A stretch of DNA of 47,965 nt from an uncultured Bacteroides sp. (GTDB lineage: Bacteria; Bacteroidota; Bacteroidia; Bacteroidales; Bacteroidaceae). The stretch covers positions 1 through 47,965 of the forward strand of contig CALUOU010000011.1 of the NCBI GenBank assembly GCA_944322335.1, given 5' to 3'. The notes beneath the pieces were generated by a model. That model searched no databases. It was not told the DNA's origin and saw only the letters and a program-made list of their open reading frames with translations. The position numbers and the translations under genes are program-made. Below, one piece after another: positions 25,703 to 34,278 of the stretch (the stretch's first letter is position 1; each line of letters starts with the position of its first letter).

Positions 25703-27511
25703 TTAGAGTCCTTCGTAGAAGAAGGTGTAATCTCCTAAATCTCTGCCATCGGCGGTTCTGGTTTTGGCTGTCATGTCCACCCGATTGTCCTCGCGCACAA
25801 GTATTATCCGGCAATAAGCTCCGTTCATGTCAGAGGTGAACGTATTCCAGTCAAAGCTGGAGGTAATATTGGCTCCATTATAATTGGCATCTCCCCAGCC
25901 GTATGCATCGGCACGCAGTATGAAATGTTCCACATATCCTTCGCCATTGCGTTCCGCCTCGGTTGTACATGCCAATATCCAGTTGCACCAGTTGGCTGAT
26001 TGGTTGGTATAATTGTAGAAGATGTACGTGAAAGGATAAGGTGTGTCTTGTACGGTGGAATAATCCGAGAAGGCTGTCCAGAAGCCGGCTGTGCAGTCGG
26101 TCGCACCTACCAGGTAGCTTCCCGGCTCAAACACTTCGCCTATGACCACGTCTTCCGATTCAAAAGTCAGGTGGGCGCCTTCGCAGGTCAGGAATACGCC
26201 GAGATCTTCGATGTCTTCACTCGTTTCAAAATGATAATCGTAGTTGTAGACAGTGCCACCTTCGGTGGTCGTGACGGTTGTCATGGTCACATTGTTTCCG
26301 TCACGCGTGACCTTCAGTTGCACCTTGGCACCGTTCATGTCGGCGGCAAACGTGTCGAAGTTGTAGTTGTGTGTCATGTTGGCGGCATTATAGTAAGTGC
26401 CCCATCCGTATGCATCGGCGCGCAAAACGACATATTCAGTATAGCCTTCCGCATCCCGTTCTTTGCCGTTGGTGAATACGATGACCCAGTTGCACCAGTT
26501 GGCACTGCCGTTGGTGTAGTTGGTGAAATTCCAATTCAAGGTGTTCTCATCGGGTACGGTCATGTAGTCTGAGAATACAGTCCACCATGCGGCAGTGTTG
26601 TCTGCGGCACCGATGGAGCGTGTGCCTTCGTTTTGGATGTACGGACAGTAGCCAACCGCACGGATGTCCAGATAACCACCTTCTGTCGTGAGGAAGAAAT
26701 TGATTCCCGGCAGGTTGGAGCCGCCTCCGCCCGTTCCCGGTCTTGTGATCTCGGAAGTTCCGATTTCGTTGCGGTAGACGGTGATTTCGTCCACCCACAT
26801 TTCACCCGGCTGCGCATCGCTTCCATATCCTATATATAAATAGGAGACGGAGGCCATGAACTGCACGATCTTGCTGAAGTCGAAACTTGATTCGTTCTTC
26901 TCCACTTTCTTTTCGTTGTCCACATAGACGGTGTAGCCATCGTTGGAGACGATCAGACCCACATAGTGCCAGGCGCCGTCGTTGGGCAACATGCCGGTGC
27001 GGGCTTCCGAGGGGTTGTTCGCCTCATATTCCCCGTCTACGGCCTCATACTTCAGCCATCCGTTGGCCGTGATGAACATCCGTTGGGTGCCGGTCTCGTT
27101 TTGGAAAGAGACCAACGCGCCGTCCACGTCGTTGGCCAAAGGCAATTGCGTTGACTCGTCCAATGTTTGGGCTTGTTTTACCCAAAACGTCATGGATACG
27201 GCCCTTTGGGCGGAAGAGTTAAGCATAGGGTTGGAGAAGCAGGCATATCCGCCGTTCAAGTGGAGCACCTCGCTGCCCAAGTCCGCATCGTTTACGATTT
27301 CAGGCACGTTGCCTCCTGAGTACGCGTAAGTCTGCATGACTTGCGGATCAAACTCGTCGGTGTCAAAATTGAATTCAGCCACCTTCTCTTTTTTGGGATA
27401 GACATCAGTTCCTGCGGGAGGGTCCATTTGTCCCCATTCCTCGCACGATCCGAAAGAAAGAATCAGTAATGCCGCTATGAGATAGGGCGGCCATTTCCAG
27501 GTCTTCTTCAT
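25703..27511 (-). CDS. Surface glycan-binding lipoprotein with LamG-like domain and duplicated module
   Basis: First gene of the PUL operon, in the position of a surface glycan-binding protein. The 602 residues have a lipobox (LILSFGSC). A LamG/concanavalin-like domain follows (about 45-255: VSMTFWVKQAQ, GAWHYVGLIVSNDGYTVYVDNEKK, YLYIGYG, MWVDEITVYR), then a glycine-rich linker TGGGGSN. Then come two copies of an aromatic-rich module, about 275-430 and 445-602. Each has FSDY, NYTNxSANWCNW, ER..EGY.E and LRADAYGWG, and their invariant motifs are about 169 residues apart. No catalytic residues are apparent. A carbohydrate-binding role is inferred from position, lipid anchor and exposed Trp/Tyr. 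Confidence 0.85.
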   Translation of the reverse strand: MKKTWKWPPYLIAALLILSFGSCEEWGQMDPPAGTDVYPKKEKVAEFNFDTDEFDPQVMQTYAYSGGNVPEIVNDADLGSEVLHLNGGYACFSNPMLNSSAQRAVSMTFWVKQAQTLDESTQLPLANDVDGALVSFQNETGTQRMFITANGWLKYEAVDGEYEANNPSEARTGMLPNDGAWHYVGLIVSNDGYTVYVDNEKKVEKNESSFDFSKIVQFMASVSYLYIGYGSDAQPGEMWVDEITVYRNEIGTSEITRPGTGGGGSNLPGINFFLTTEGGYLDIRAVGYCPYIQNEGTRSIGAADNTAAWWTVFSDYMTVPDENTLNWNFTNYTNGSANWCNWVIVFTNGKERDAEGYTEYVVLRADAYGWGTYYNAANMTHNYNFDTFAADMNGAKVQLKVTRDGNNVTMTTVTTTEGGTVYNYDYHFETSEDIEDLGVFLTCEGAHLTFESEDVVIGEVFEPGSYLVGATDCTAGFWTAFSDYSTVQDTPYPFTYIFYNYTNQSANWCNWILACTTEAERNGEGYVEHFILRADAYGWGDANYNGANITSSFDWNTFTSDMNGAYCRIILVREDNRVDMTAKTRTADGRDLGDYTFFYEGL

Positions 27512-27569
27512 GATACTATTTTTTTAGTTAGACAAAGATTGATTTTTAAGTGCCTTCCAATAGGCGTAG

Positions 27570-27628
27570 CAAATGTACGCCAAGACACTTGTATTGAGGC
27601 AGACAAACTAACAAAAAAGGTGGATTTA
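27570..27628 (-). promoter_or_regulatory. PUL operon promoter with probable HTCS binding repeats
   Basis: The minus strand carries a perfect -7 box TACATTTG (27577-27570), about 59 bases before the surface lipoprotein ATG. TTTGTCTGC starts 30 bases upstream of it (27607), and a related element TAAATCCACCT starts 21 bases further (27628). The same two elements with identical 21- and 30-base spacing occur before the GH43 gene at 32469. There is no -33 TTTG at the standard distance, as expected of an activator-dependent promoter. Confidence 0.7.
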
Positions 27629-27749
27629 TGGCCAATCGCTGCAAAAATGTTGTTTTGTGGGGTGGAAAGGGGGGAATGCGGCTTTTGGAAAGAGTTGCGG
27701 TTGGAATTCATCTCCGGGACGGCAAGGGCTCTGTGTGCGGGGATCTAAA

Positions 27750-27845
27750 GATGCAGGCATTGCACATGTGTATGCAAGATTTCGCATAAACGTATGCAAG
27801 ACTTTGCACAAACGTATGCAAGATCTTGCACAGGCACATGCAAAA
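27750..27845. repeat. Array of five palindrome-centred repeats, 22-bp period
   Basis: TGCAAG-type units start at 27752, 27773, 27795, 27817 and 27839 (spacing 21, 22, 22, 22). The core is an inverted repeat. The copy at 27817-27830 is a perfect 14-base palindrome, TGCAAGATCTTGCA, and the others differ at one to four positions. The linkers between cores resemble CAAACGTA. The array lies between the HTCS gene end and the PUL promoter, 170-270 bases upstream of the -7 box. Confidence 0.85.
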
Positions 27846-27855
27846 CGGTTATGTG

Positions 27856-27893
27856 ACGGTATGGCTGCCCCGGTTTCCGCAAGCCCATACCGT
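27856..27893 (-). terminator. Hairpin after the HTCS gene, probable terminator
   Basis: ACGGTATGG (27856-27864) pairs perfectly with CCATACCGT (27885-27893). The T-tract on the minus strand is weak (CCGTTTTGC), so termination may be partial. It is the only strong stem between the HTCS stop and the PUL promoter. Confidence 0.55.
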
Positions 27894-27970
27894 AGTTGGC
27901 AAGCTTATAAGAAGAGAGGTTTGAGTCAAAGCTGGCAAGGTTTGGACTTGTGGTACTTGTCAGTTCTGTT

Positions 27971-30900
27971 TCACTTATTTTCAGGTGAAGGCTGCTCCTC
28001 GTCAGAAGAGGACGGTCGGGATTGCGCTTCCTGGTTCAGCTGGCTGATCAGTTCGCTTGGCTTGATCTGGAATTCCTTGATGAAACATCGGGTGAAATAT
28101 TTCGGATCATTGAATCCCACTTCGTAAGCGATTTCGGTTATGTTCCTTGACTTGCCTTTCTGTGCCAGGATGATTTGCCGGGCCAGGTTGAGGCGGTAGT
28201 TGCGGATGAACTGTCCGGGAGATTGTCCCAAAAGTTTTTGCAGCCGGGTGCTCAGCAAAGTGCGGCTGACTCCCATGGCTTCGCAAAACTCGCTGACATC
28301 GAACATAGGATTTTTGTAGTTGGCCTTTATCACTTCCATCAGTTGTTCGGAAAACAGTTCGTCACCTGACTTTTTGTCGATGCCCAGCGTTTCCATGTTT
28401 ATGTCCGCAGTCATTTGCCGCTGGTTGCGTTTCCGGTTTTCCAGGATGTTATTGATTCGTGCCATGAGCAAAGTCTCGTCAAAAGGCTTCAGAAGGTAGC
28501 CGTCCACTCCCACCTGATAGCTTTCCACACGGGTCTCCTGCGAGGTTTTGGCTGTCAGCATCAGGAAGGGGATGTGTGAAGTGGCAATGTTTTCCTTCAC
28601 CCGGCGTGCCAGTTCGATGCCGTCCATGTTGGGCATCATCAGGTCGCTGATGATGAAGTCTATTTTGTTTGTGTGCAGGAGGTTGAGCGCTTCCGTTCCG
28701 TCTGCGGCCTCTGTCACTTCAAACTTGTCCTGCAAGATGGAGCGGATGAAGCTGCGCATGTCCGGATTGTCTTCTACGATCAGGGTGTGCATATTCTTCT
28801 TTTTCTCGTTTTCAGACGGTTCCGTTTGTGCGGGCGATGCGGCTGGCGACGGGATGGCTGGAGAGGTTGCGGATGCTGCCGCGTCTTTGTCCGTTTCAGA
28901 TAGGGGGATCAGGATGCGCATGGAGCATCCGGCCACAGGATTGTTGCGTGCCCAAATGGTTCCGTCCATCATCTGGACGATGCGTTGGCAGAGGTAAAGT
29001 CCGATGCCGCTTCCCGACTGTCCGTACATAGGGTATTTGACTTGTTCTTTGGATTGATAGAAGCGGTTGAACACTTTGTCTATGTCTTCCGTCGGGATGC
29101 CGCTTCCCGTGTCGCTCACACAGAGATACAGGCGGGTGGCGGTGTCTTCTCCTGTTTTCTTCAGAAGGGCGGCATACAGATAGACGTTTCCTCCGTCTGG
29201 CGTGAATTTGATGGCGTTGCTCAGCAGGTTGGTCAGGATTTTATGCATAGCCTCCTCGTCGAAACAGAATTCAGAATGTGGGATATGGATGCGTTGCTTG
29301 ATGCGTATGTTGCGTTCCTGTGCGAATACCACAAATGGTGTGATCAGCTCGTTGAGGAAAGGCAGGAAATCGCCCTTGCGTTTGATGATCTCCATCTTGC
29401 CGGATTCCACTTTGCGGAAGTCCATCAGCTGGTTGACCAGCGAAAGCAGGTATTTGGAGTTCCGTTCCACGAAATGCAGCTGTTCGATGACCTGAGGATT
29501 GTAACTCAGCTTCAAGGCACGTTCGATAGGCCCGATAATCAGGGTGATCGGGGTGCGGAACTCGTGAGTGATGTTGGTGAAGAAGTTGATCTTGTCAACA
29601 GTCAGTTCACGGATTTTGTGTGTCATTTTAGCCAGCTGCGTCTTTTGCCGGGTGATTTTCTCGTTTTGTTGGGTTAGTGTCTGGTTTTGTTTGGACAATT
29701 CGTCCCTTTGCTTTTCAAGCAGCTGTTTTTGCAGGCTCAGCTCGTAGGTGCGTTTTTCCACCTTCAGGTGCAGCAGCTTTTGTTGTTTTTTCAGGTCGCG
29801 GATGCGCCATTGGTAAACTTGCCAGATGACGAACAGGGCGCACGCGATGGCGAGAGCGATAAACCATCCGGTCCGGTAGAAATAGGGGAGGATGACAACA
29901 GACATTTCCGCTATGCTCTCTTTCTCGTTCTTGTCTTCTGTAGAGCATTTTACTTTCAGGGTGTATTTGCCTGGCGACAGGTTGGTGTAGGCGGCATAGC
30001 GGCGGTTGTCGGCCACTTCGGTCCATTTGTTGTCAAAGCCCTCCAGCTTATAGGAATAATGAGTGTTGTCTGCATCATAATCCAGCAAGGCAAACTCTAA
30101 GGCAAAAGATTTGGTGCGTTCGTGCAGGCGTATCTCGCGGGTCACGGTGATGCTTTGCGGCAATTGTCCGCCGCCGGCGGTCACCTCTTCGTTTTCCACA
30201 AACAGGCTGGTGAAGCGTAAGGGAGCGGAAGTGTCATGCGGAATGTCGGGATGGCCGCCTTCTATGGCGATAAGCCCGGTCATGTTTCCGAAATACAGCT
30301 CATTTCCGGCTGTCCGGCAGGCCGCGTTCCAATAGAATTGGGAGTCGTTCAGCCCGTCTTGTGTCGTGTAGTTGACAAACAGTTCCTCTGAAGGGCTGAA
30401 ACGTGAGAGGCCGTTGTTGGTTGCGATCCACAAGTATCCGTTCAAGTCTTCCAGAATGCTTCTCACGCTGTTGCTGGGCAAGCCTTGGCGGGTGGTATAG
30501 GCCGTGAAAAGCTCTTCCCCTTGAGCGTCTGTCTCCCGTTTGTAGATGCCATATCCGTTGCTGCCCAGCCAGAGGGTGCCGTCTTCGGCCTCATAGAAAC
30601 AGGTGATTTTTTCCACGATGTTTGAGTTCGGATTGTCCAGCTTGTGTTCCAAGTGGCGGAAAGAGAAGGAGCTGCCGGTGCGGGACTTTAAGTCGATGAT
30701 GTAGACACCGTTCATGCACCCCATCCATAAGTGCCCGTCTCTGTCGATGATAGAGCCGATGCAGCCTCTGACGGTTTGGCTGGGCAGTGGGGTGAAGAGG
30801 GTTTTCTGCTTCAGGTCATAGAAAAAGATTCCTTGGTTGGCTCCTATCCACATTCCGTTGTTGATGGAGTCATAAGCCAGTGCGCCGACAAAGTCGATGG

Positions 30901-32296
30901 GCGAGCTTTTCCCGTCGGCTGGAAGCGTGCCTAAACTCCGTTGCGGATCCTTTCTGTCGAGCCAGGTGATGCCTCCTCCCCATGTGCCTATCCACAACCG
31001 TCCTTCGTTGTCGGCCGAAATGGTGCTGACACTGTTGTGTTTCAGGCTGCCGTTTTCGTGTGTATAGTGGGCGAAGGAGTTGCTTCCGGCCGTTTTCTTG
31101 TTCAGGCCGCCTTCTACGGTGCCCACCCACAGGGTCTGGTCTTCGTCTTCGTAAATGGCGTTGACGGGGTTGGGAGAGATGCTGTGTCTGTTTTCTTTGT
31201 CATGCCGGTAGACGTGCATGTACAGGCGTTTCAAGGCCAGCTTGTTGATGCCTCCGTTTTCTGTACCTACCCAGATGTGTTTGCCGTCTGTTCTCAGGCA
31301 GTTGACGAAGTTGTTGTTAAGCAGGCTGTTTCCGGAGTCAGAGTATTTGTCTTCGATCCGCTCGAAGTTGTCCTTAAGGGGATTGTACACGTTGAGTCCC
31401 TTTAGACTGGAAACAATCAGCTGCTTGTCGTAGGTGACGGCCAGGCTGGTGAGGTAGTTTTGCGAAAGGGAGTGAGGGTCATCGGGGACATGCTTGTAGA
31501 CCTTGATGATGTTTTTGTTCCGGTCATAGCGGAACAGTCCGTTGTTGGAGCTGATCCACACCTCGTTTTCCTTGGTTATGAAGTCGGTCAGGTAGGTGTC
31601 TGGCTCAAAGGTCAGACAATTGGCTATGGGGGCGGCTTGCAGATAGCCCTGCTTGCTGACTTTCACTTTGCACAGCTTCCCGTCCAATTCTATCCAGATG
31701 GAGCCATCGTTATCCACGTCCTCAAAATGGATTTCGTCCTTGAATAGGCTTTGCAGTTGCAGGGAATTGACCTGCCGGATTTGCCCGTCGGGCGTGAAGG
31801 CTATGCGGTAAAGGCAATCGTTGCAATGCATCCAGATGCATCCGGCCGCATCCAGTATGACCATCGAGATGGATTTTTGGGAGAATACGTGTGCCTCTGA
31901 GCGGGAGTCGAGCAAGGCGCTTGGCTGCAAGGTGGTGAGGTCAAGAATGTCCAGTCCGCCTTCTGAAGCCACCCATAGACGTTGGAAAGAATCTTCCACC
32001 ACATTGTGGACAAAGTTGCTTTTCAGTTTATACTGGGGAGAATCGAGGTTGAAATCTACGAAGCTATATCCATCGTACCGTGAGAGACCGCCTCCTCCCA
32101 TGGAAATCCAGAGAAACCCTTGACTGTCTTTGTAAATGTCATCTACAAAATTGTGAGGGAGACCTTCACTCATGGTTATATAACTCACGTTGTAACTGTC
32201 CATAAACGATTGCTGGGCCCGGACTTCTTGTATAAAGAAGGAGCTTAAAACGCAAACGCCATATATAATGAGGTGTAATTCTCTACAGCTTTTCAT
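27971..32296 (-). CDS. Hybrid two-component system regulator (HTCS) of the arabinan PUL
   Basis: A single 1441-residue protein that senses an arabinan fragment in the periplasm and activates PUL transcription. In order it has a signal sequence (1-27) and two beta-propellers of short repeats (about 35-730; units like GFLWISMGGGGLSRYDG and LWVGTVEGGLNK). A Y_Y_Y domain follows (about 735-800, LSPGKYTLKVKCSTED), then a transmembrane helix at about 811-832. The coiled linker and histidine kinase carry His911 in FTNITHEFRTP and the ATP lid GSGIGLYLCQRIVQ. The receiver has Asp1218 in IISDLMMPNMDG, and a C-terminal AraC-type helix-turn-helix spans about 1340-1430. All key residues are present. It is the counterpart of BT0366. 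Its gene diverges from the GH43 gene at 32469. Confidence 0.95.
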   Translation of the reverse strand: MKSCRELHLIIYGVCVLSSFFIQEVRAQQSFMDSYNVSYITMSEGLPHNFVDDIYKDSQGFLWISMGGGGLSRYDGYSFVDFNLDSPQYKLKSNFVHNVVEDSFQRLWVASEGGLDILDLTTLQPSALLDSRSEAHVFSQKSISMVILDAAGCIWMHCNDCLYRIAFTPDGQIRQVNSLQLQSLFKDEIHFEDVDNDGSIWIELDGKLCKVKVSKQGYLQAAPIANCLTFEPDTYLTDFITKENEVWISSNNGLFRYDRNKNIIKVYKHVPDDPHSLSQNYLTSLAVTYDKQLIVSSLKGLNVYNPLKDNFERIEDKYSDSGNSLLNNNFVNCLRTDGKHIWVGTENGGINKLALKRLYMHVYRHDKENRHSISPNPVNAIYEDEDQTLWVGTVEGGLNKKTAGSNSFAHYTHENGSLKHNSVSTISADNEGRLWIGTWGGGITWLDRKDPQRSLGTLPADGKSSPIDFVGALAYDSINNGMWIGANQGIFFYDLKQKTLFTPLPSQTVRGCIGSIIDRDGHLWMGCMNGVYIIDLKSRTGSSFSFRHLEHKLDNPNSNIVEKITCFYEAEDGTLWLGSNGYGIYKRETDAQGEELFTAYTTRQGLPSNSVRSILEDLNGYLWIATNNGLSRFSPSEELFVNYTTQDGLNDSQFYWNAACRTAGNELYFGNMTGLIAIEGGHPDIPHDTSAPLRFTSLFVENEEVTAGGGQLPQSITVTREIRLHERTKSFALEFALLDYDADNTHYSYKLEGFDNKWTEVADNRRYAAYTNLSPGKYTLKVKCSTEDKNEKESIAEMSVVILPYFYRTGWFIALAIACALFVIWQVYQWRIRDLKKQQKLLHLKVEKRTYELSLQKQLLEKQRDELSKQNQTLTQQNEKITRQKTQLAKMTHKIRELTVDKINFFTNITHEFRTPITLIIGPIERALKLSYNPQVIEQLHFVERNSKYLLSLVNQLMDFRKVESGKMEIIKRKGDFLPFLNELITPFVVFAQERNIRIKQRIHIPHSEFCFDEEAMHKILTNLLSNAIKFTPDGGNVYLYAALLKKTGEDTATRLYLCVSDTGSGIPTEDIDKVFNRFYQSKEQVKYPMYGQSGSGIGLYLCQRIVQMMDGTIWARNNPVAGCSMRILIPLSETDKDAAASATSPAIPSPAASPAQTEPSENEKKKNMHTLIVEDNPDMRSFIRSILQDKFEVTEAADGTEALNLLHTNKIDFIISDLMMPNMDGIELARRVKENIATSHIPFLMLTAKTSQETRVESYQVGVDGYLLKPFDETLLMARINNILENRKRNQRQMTADINMETLGIDKKSGDELFSEQLMEVIKANYKNPMFDVSEFCEAMGVSRTLLSTRLQKLLGQSPGQFIRNYRLNLARQIILAQKGKSRNITEIAYEVGFNDPKYFTRCFIKEFQIKPSELISQLNQEAQSRPSSSDEEQPSPENK

Positions 32297-32315
32297 ATGT
32301 TTGATATTAGCACCG

Positions 32316-32323
32316 CAAAGTTA
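32316..32323 (-). promoter_or_regulatory. Possible -7 box of the HTCS gene
   Basis: The minus strand reads TAACTTTG, an exact TAnnTTTG match, 20 bases before the HTCS ATG. No clear -33 TTTG is visible. The divergent GH43 promoter shares this 172-base intergenic region, so a regulator bound at 32381-32427 could affect both. Confidence 0.5.
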
Positions 32324-32380
32324 AGCAATTCCATAGTATAAGAAAAGAGGAGAAAAGAAGTAATTTTGCAGATTCGTTGA

Positions 32381-32439
32381 TTTATCCACCTAAAAAGTTC
32401 TTTTGTCCACATTCTAAAGGACAAAAGTGCGTATTTTTG
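32381..32439 (+). promoter_or_regulatory. GH43 gene promoter with probable HTCS binding repeats
   Basis: TTTATCCACCT starts at 32381 and TTTGTCCACAT at 32402, a direct repeat of 21-base period. The -7 box TATTTTTG (32432-32439) starts 30 bases after the second copy. These positions match the PUL operon promoter at 27570-27628. Overlapping the second copy is a perfect inverted repeat with 9-base arms, CTTTTGTCC (32400-32408) and GGACAAAAG (32419-32427), separated by 10 bases, which the other promoter lacks. Confidence 0.7.
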
Positions 32440-32468
32440 CCTATCATCAAATTAAAAAAAACAAAGTT

Positions 32469-33953
32469 ATGGTCAAAACGTATATCATGATGGGAGTGGC
32501 CGGTCTTATGCTGGCGGGATGCACTTCAGCCGCGTTCACTCCAACGCCTTCGTCTAATCCATGGGCAGACGACTATTCGTCTGTCTCTTCAATGGAAAAC
32601 TATCGTTCGTGGGGAACTTACAATGTGCATGATCCTTCGTGCCGGAAGGTGGGGGATTATTATTATATGTATTCCACCGATGCCATTTTTGCGGAGAACC
32701 GGAAGGAGGCCAAGGAAAAGGGCGTTCCTTTGGGATTCATTCAGACAAGACGCTCGAAGGATCTGGTGAATTGGGAATTCCTGGGCTGGGCGTTTCCTGA
32801 TATACCTGAAGAAGCCGTGAAATGGGTGCGCTCGCATGCGGGCGGAGGAGCCACAAACATATGGGCTCCCTATATGATTCCTTATCAGGATAAATACCGC
32901 TTATATTATTGCGTGTCAGCTTTCGGGCGGAAGACTTCTTATATAGGAATGGCCGAGTCCGATTCCCCTGAAGGCCCTTGGACACAGAAGGGCTGTGTGG
33001 TGAAGACCGATGATTCTACGCCAATGAATGCCATCGACCCTAGCATTGTTGTGGATCCCAAGGATGGAAAATGGTGGATGCACTACGGGTCTTTCTTTGG
33101 AGGCTTGTATTGCGTGGAGTTGGGTCCGGAGACAGGATTGCCCGTCAAGGCCGATGACAGAGGGCACCTTGTGGCTCGCCGGGCCAATTATCGTGTGGAC
33201 AATCTGGAAGCGCCTGAGATCTTGTATCATCCGGAGTCGGGACGTTATTATTTGTTCGTGTCTTACGATCCTTTGATGACTACCTACAATGTGCGTGTAG
33301 GCCGTTCGATGGAAGCGGAGAAGGGCTTTACGGACTTTTTCGGAACAGCCTTGGCCGATACGACCAATAACTTTCCTATCCTGACCGCTCCTTACCGTTT
33401 TGCCAATCATCCGGGCTGGGCAGGCACGGCACACTGCAGCGTGTTCGCTGCGGGAGACGGCCGTTACTTCATGGCTCACCAAGGTCGTTTGGCTCCTCAC
33501 AACATGCTGATGGATTTGCACCTGCGTCAAGTGTTCTTTACGGAAGACGGCTGGCCGGTAGTGTCTCCCGAACGGTATGCCGGCAGTGCGGAAAGAACTT
33601 TCACGGAAGCCGACCTTGTGGGCGAGTGGGAGATTATTCGGGTGAAAGAGCCCTTGCATGAGCGTCGTTTGGAAGCCGGACAAGTGTTGGGAGGAGAAGG
33701 CGAATTGCAGGAAGGCGAGGCGAACGTTTCCCGCTCTCTGCTGTTGGAAGCCAAAGGCCGTTTGGGAAAAGCGGAGAAAGGCGGCTGGTCGTTTGCTCCG
33801 GAAAAACAATATTTGACTTTGGATCTCGATGGAGAGAACATTGCCAATCTGATAGTCTTTGCCGGGCATGACTGGGAAAATGAGACGGAAACGGTACTGT
33901 TCACAGGGCTGGATAGCCAGGGACGTTCCGTCTGGGGAAAACGGGTAAAATAG
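32469..33953 (+). CDS. GH43 arabinanase/arabinofuranosidase, lipoprotein
   Basis: Second GH43 enzyme of the locus, probably an endo-1,5-alpha-L-arabinanase. I start it at 32469, 14 codons inside the longest frame, because this gives a clean lipoprotein signal (KTYIMMGVAGLMLAGC) and leaves a 29-base leader after the -7 box. The 494 residues contain general base Asp55 (NVHDPSC), Asp190 (AIDPSIV), the catalytic Glu250 (LEAPEILY) and IWAPYMIPYQDKYRLYY. A C-terminal beta domain starts near LVGEWEIIRVKEPLH and ends DSQGRSVWGKRVK. Its promoter shares repeats with the PUL operon. In B. thetaiotaomicron the equivalent is BT0367. The GH51 and exo-GH43 genes that I recall following it there are absent here. 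Confidence 0.9.
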   Translation: MVKTYIMMGVAGLMLAGCTSAAFTPTPSSNPWADDYSSVSSMENYRSWGTYNVHDPSCRKVGDYYYMYSTDAIFAENRKEAKEKGVPLGFIQTRRSKDLVNWEFLGWAFPDIPEEAVKWVRSHAGGGATNIWAPYMIPYQDKYRLYYCVSAFGRKTSYIGMAESDSPEGPWTQKGCVVKTDDSTPMNAIDPSIVVDPKDGKWWMHYGSFFGGLYCVELGPETGLPVKADDRGHLVARRANYRVDNLEAPEILYHPESGRYYLFVSYDPLMTTYNVRVGRSMEAEKGFTDFFGTALADTTNNFPILTAPYRFANHPGWAGTAHCSVFAAGDGRYFMAHQGRLAPHNMLMDLHLRQVFFTEDGWPVVSPERYAGSAERTFTEADLVGEWEIIRVKEPLHERRLEAGQVLGGEGELQEGEANVSRSLLLEAKGRLGKAEKGGWSFAPEKQYLTLDLDGENIANLIVFAGHDWENETETVLFTGLDSQGRSVWGKRVK

Positions 33954-34040
33954 ACAAAAAAGAAACCATACTTAATTTTTTAAACTACATAACCATCTTC
34001 AAAGCAAGGTAATAAAGTATTGTTTTCATGCTAACCTTTT

Positions 34041-34086
34041 TGCCGGCATTCTCTTAGGAGCTTTGCTGGCATTTTGAGATGAAACA
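34041..34086. repeat. Two-copy 23-bp degenerate repeat in the gap after GH43
   Basis: TGCCGGCATT at 34041 and TGCTGGCATT at 34064 are 23 bases apart, each with further weak similarity on the right. The rest of 33954-34178 is A/T-rich with no gene, promoter or RNA that I recognise. Confidence 0.4.
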
Positions 34087-34178
34087 AAAAGAAGCACTCA
34101 TTGTCAAAAAGTCAAATAGTGAGCAGGCTTAAATGAATATATAGGTAGAAAGAATGTCTTTTTATCAGAGAGAGTAAC

Positions 34179-34215
34179 GAGGGTGCCCAAAGTCTTTTTT
34201 CACTTTGGCACCCTC
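34179..34215 (+). terminator. Strong hairpin terminator after GH43
   Basis: The left arm GAGGGTGCCCAAAGT (34179-34193) pairs with ACTTTGGCACCCTC (34202-34215), with a single bulged C. The short loop is T-rich and the sequence after it is TTATT. It lies 225 bases after the GH43 stop and 63 bases before the next gene, so it separates the PUL from the housekeeping genes that follow. Confidence 0.75.
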
Positions 34216-34278
34216 TTATTCGTTGAAAAACGTTAATCCACGGTGTTCATTTCATAAAAAAGTACGATATTTGCACCC

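Noticed and set aside
27750-27845. CRISPR array
   Set aside because: The repeat units are contiguous at 22 bp with no unique spacers of 30 or more bases, and no cas genes are nearby.
27657-28127. Plus-strand open frame of 156 codons after the PUL promoter
   Set aside because: Half of it is antisense to the HTCS helix-turn-helix region and the other half is the 22-bp repeat array. No protein features.
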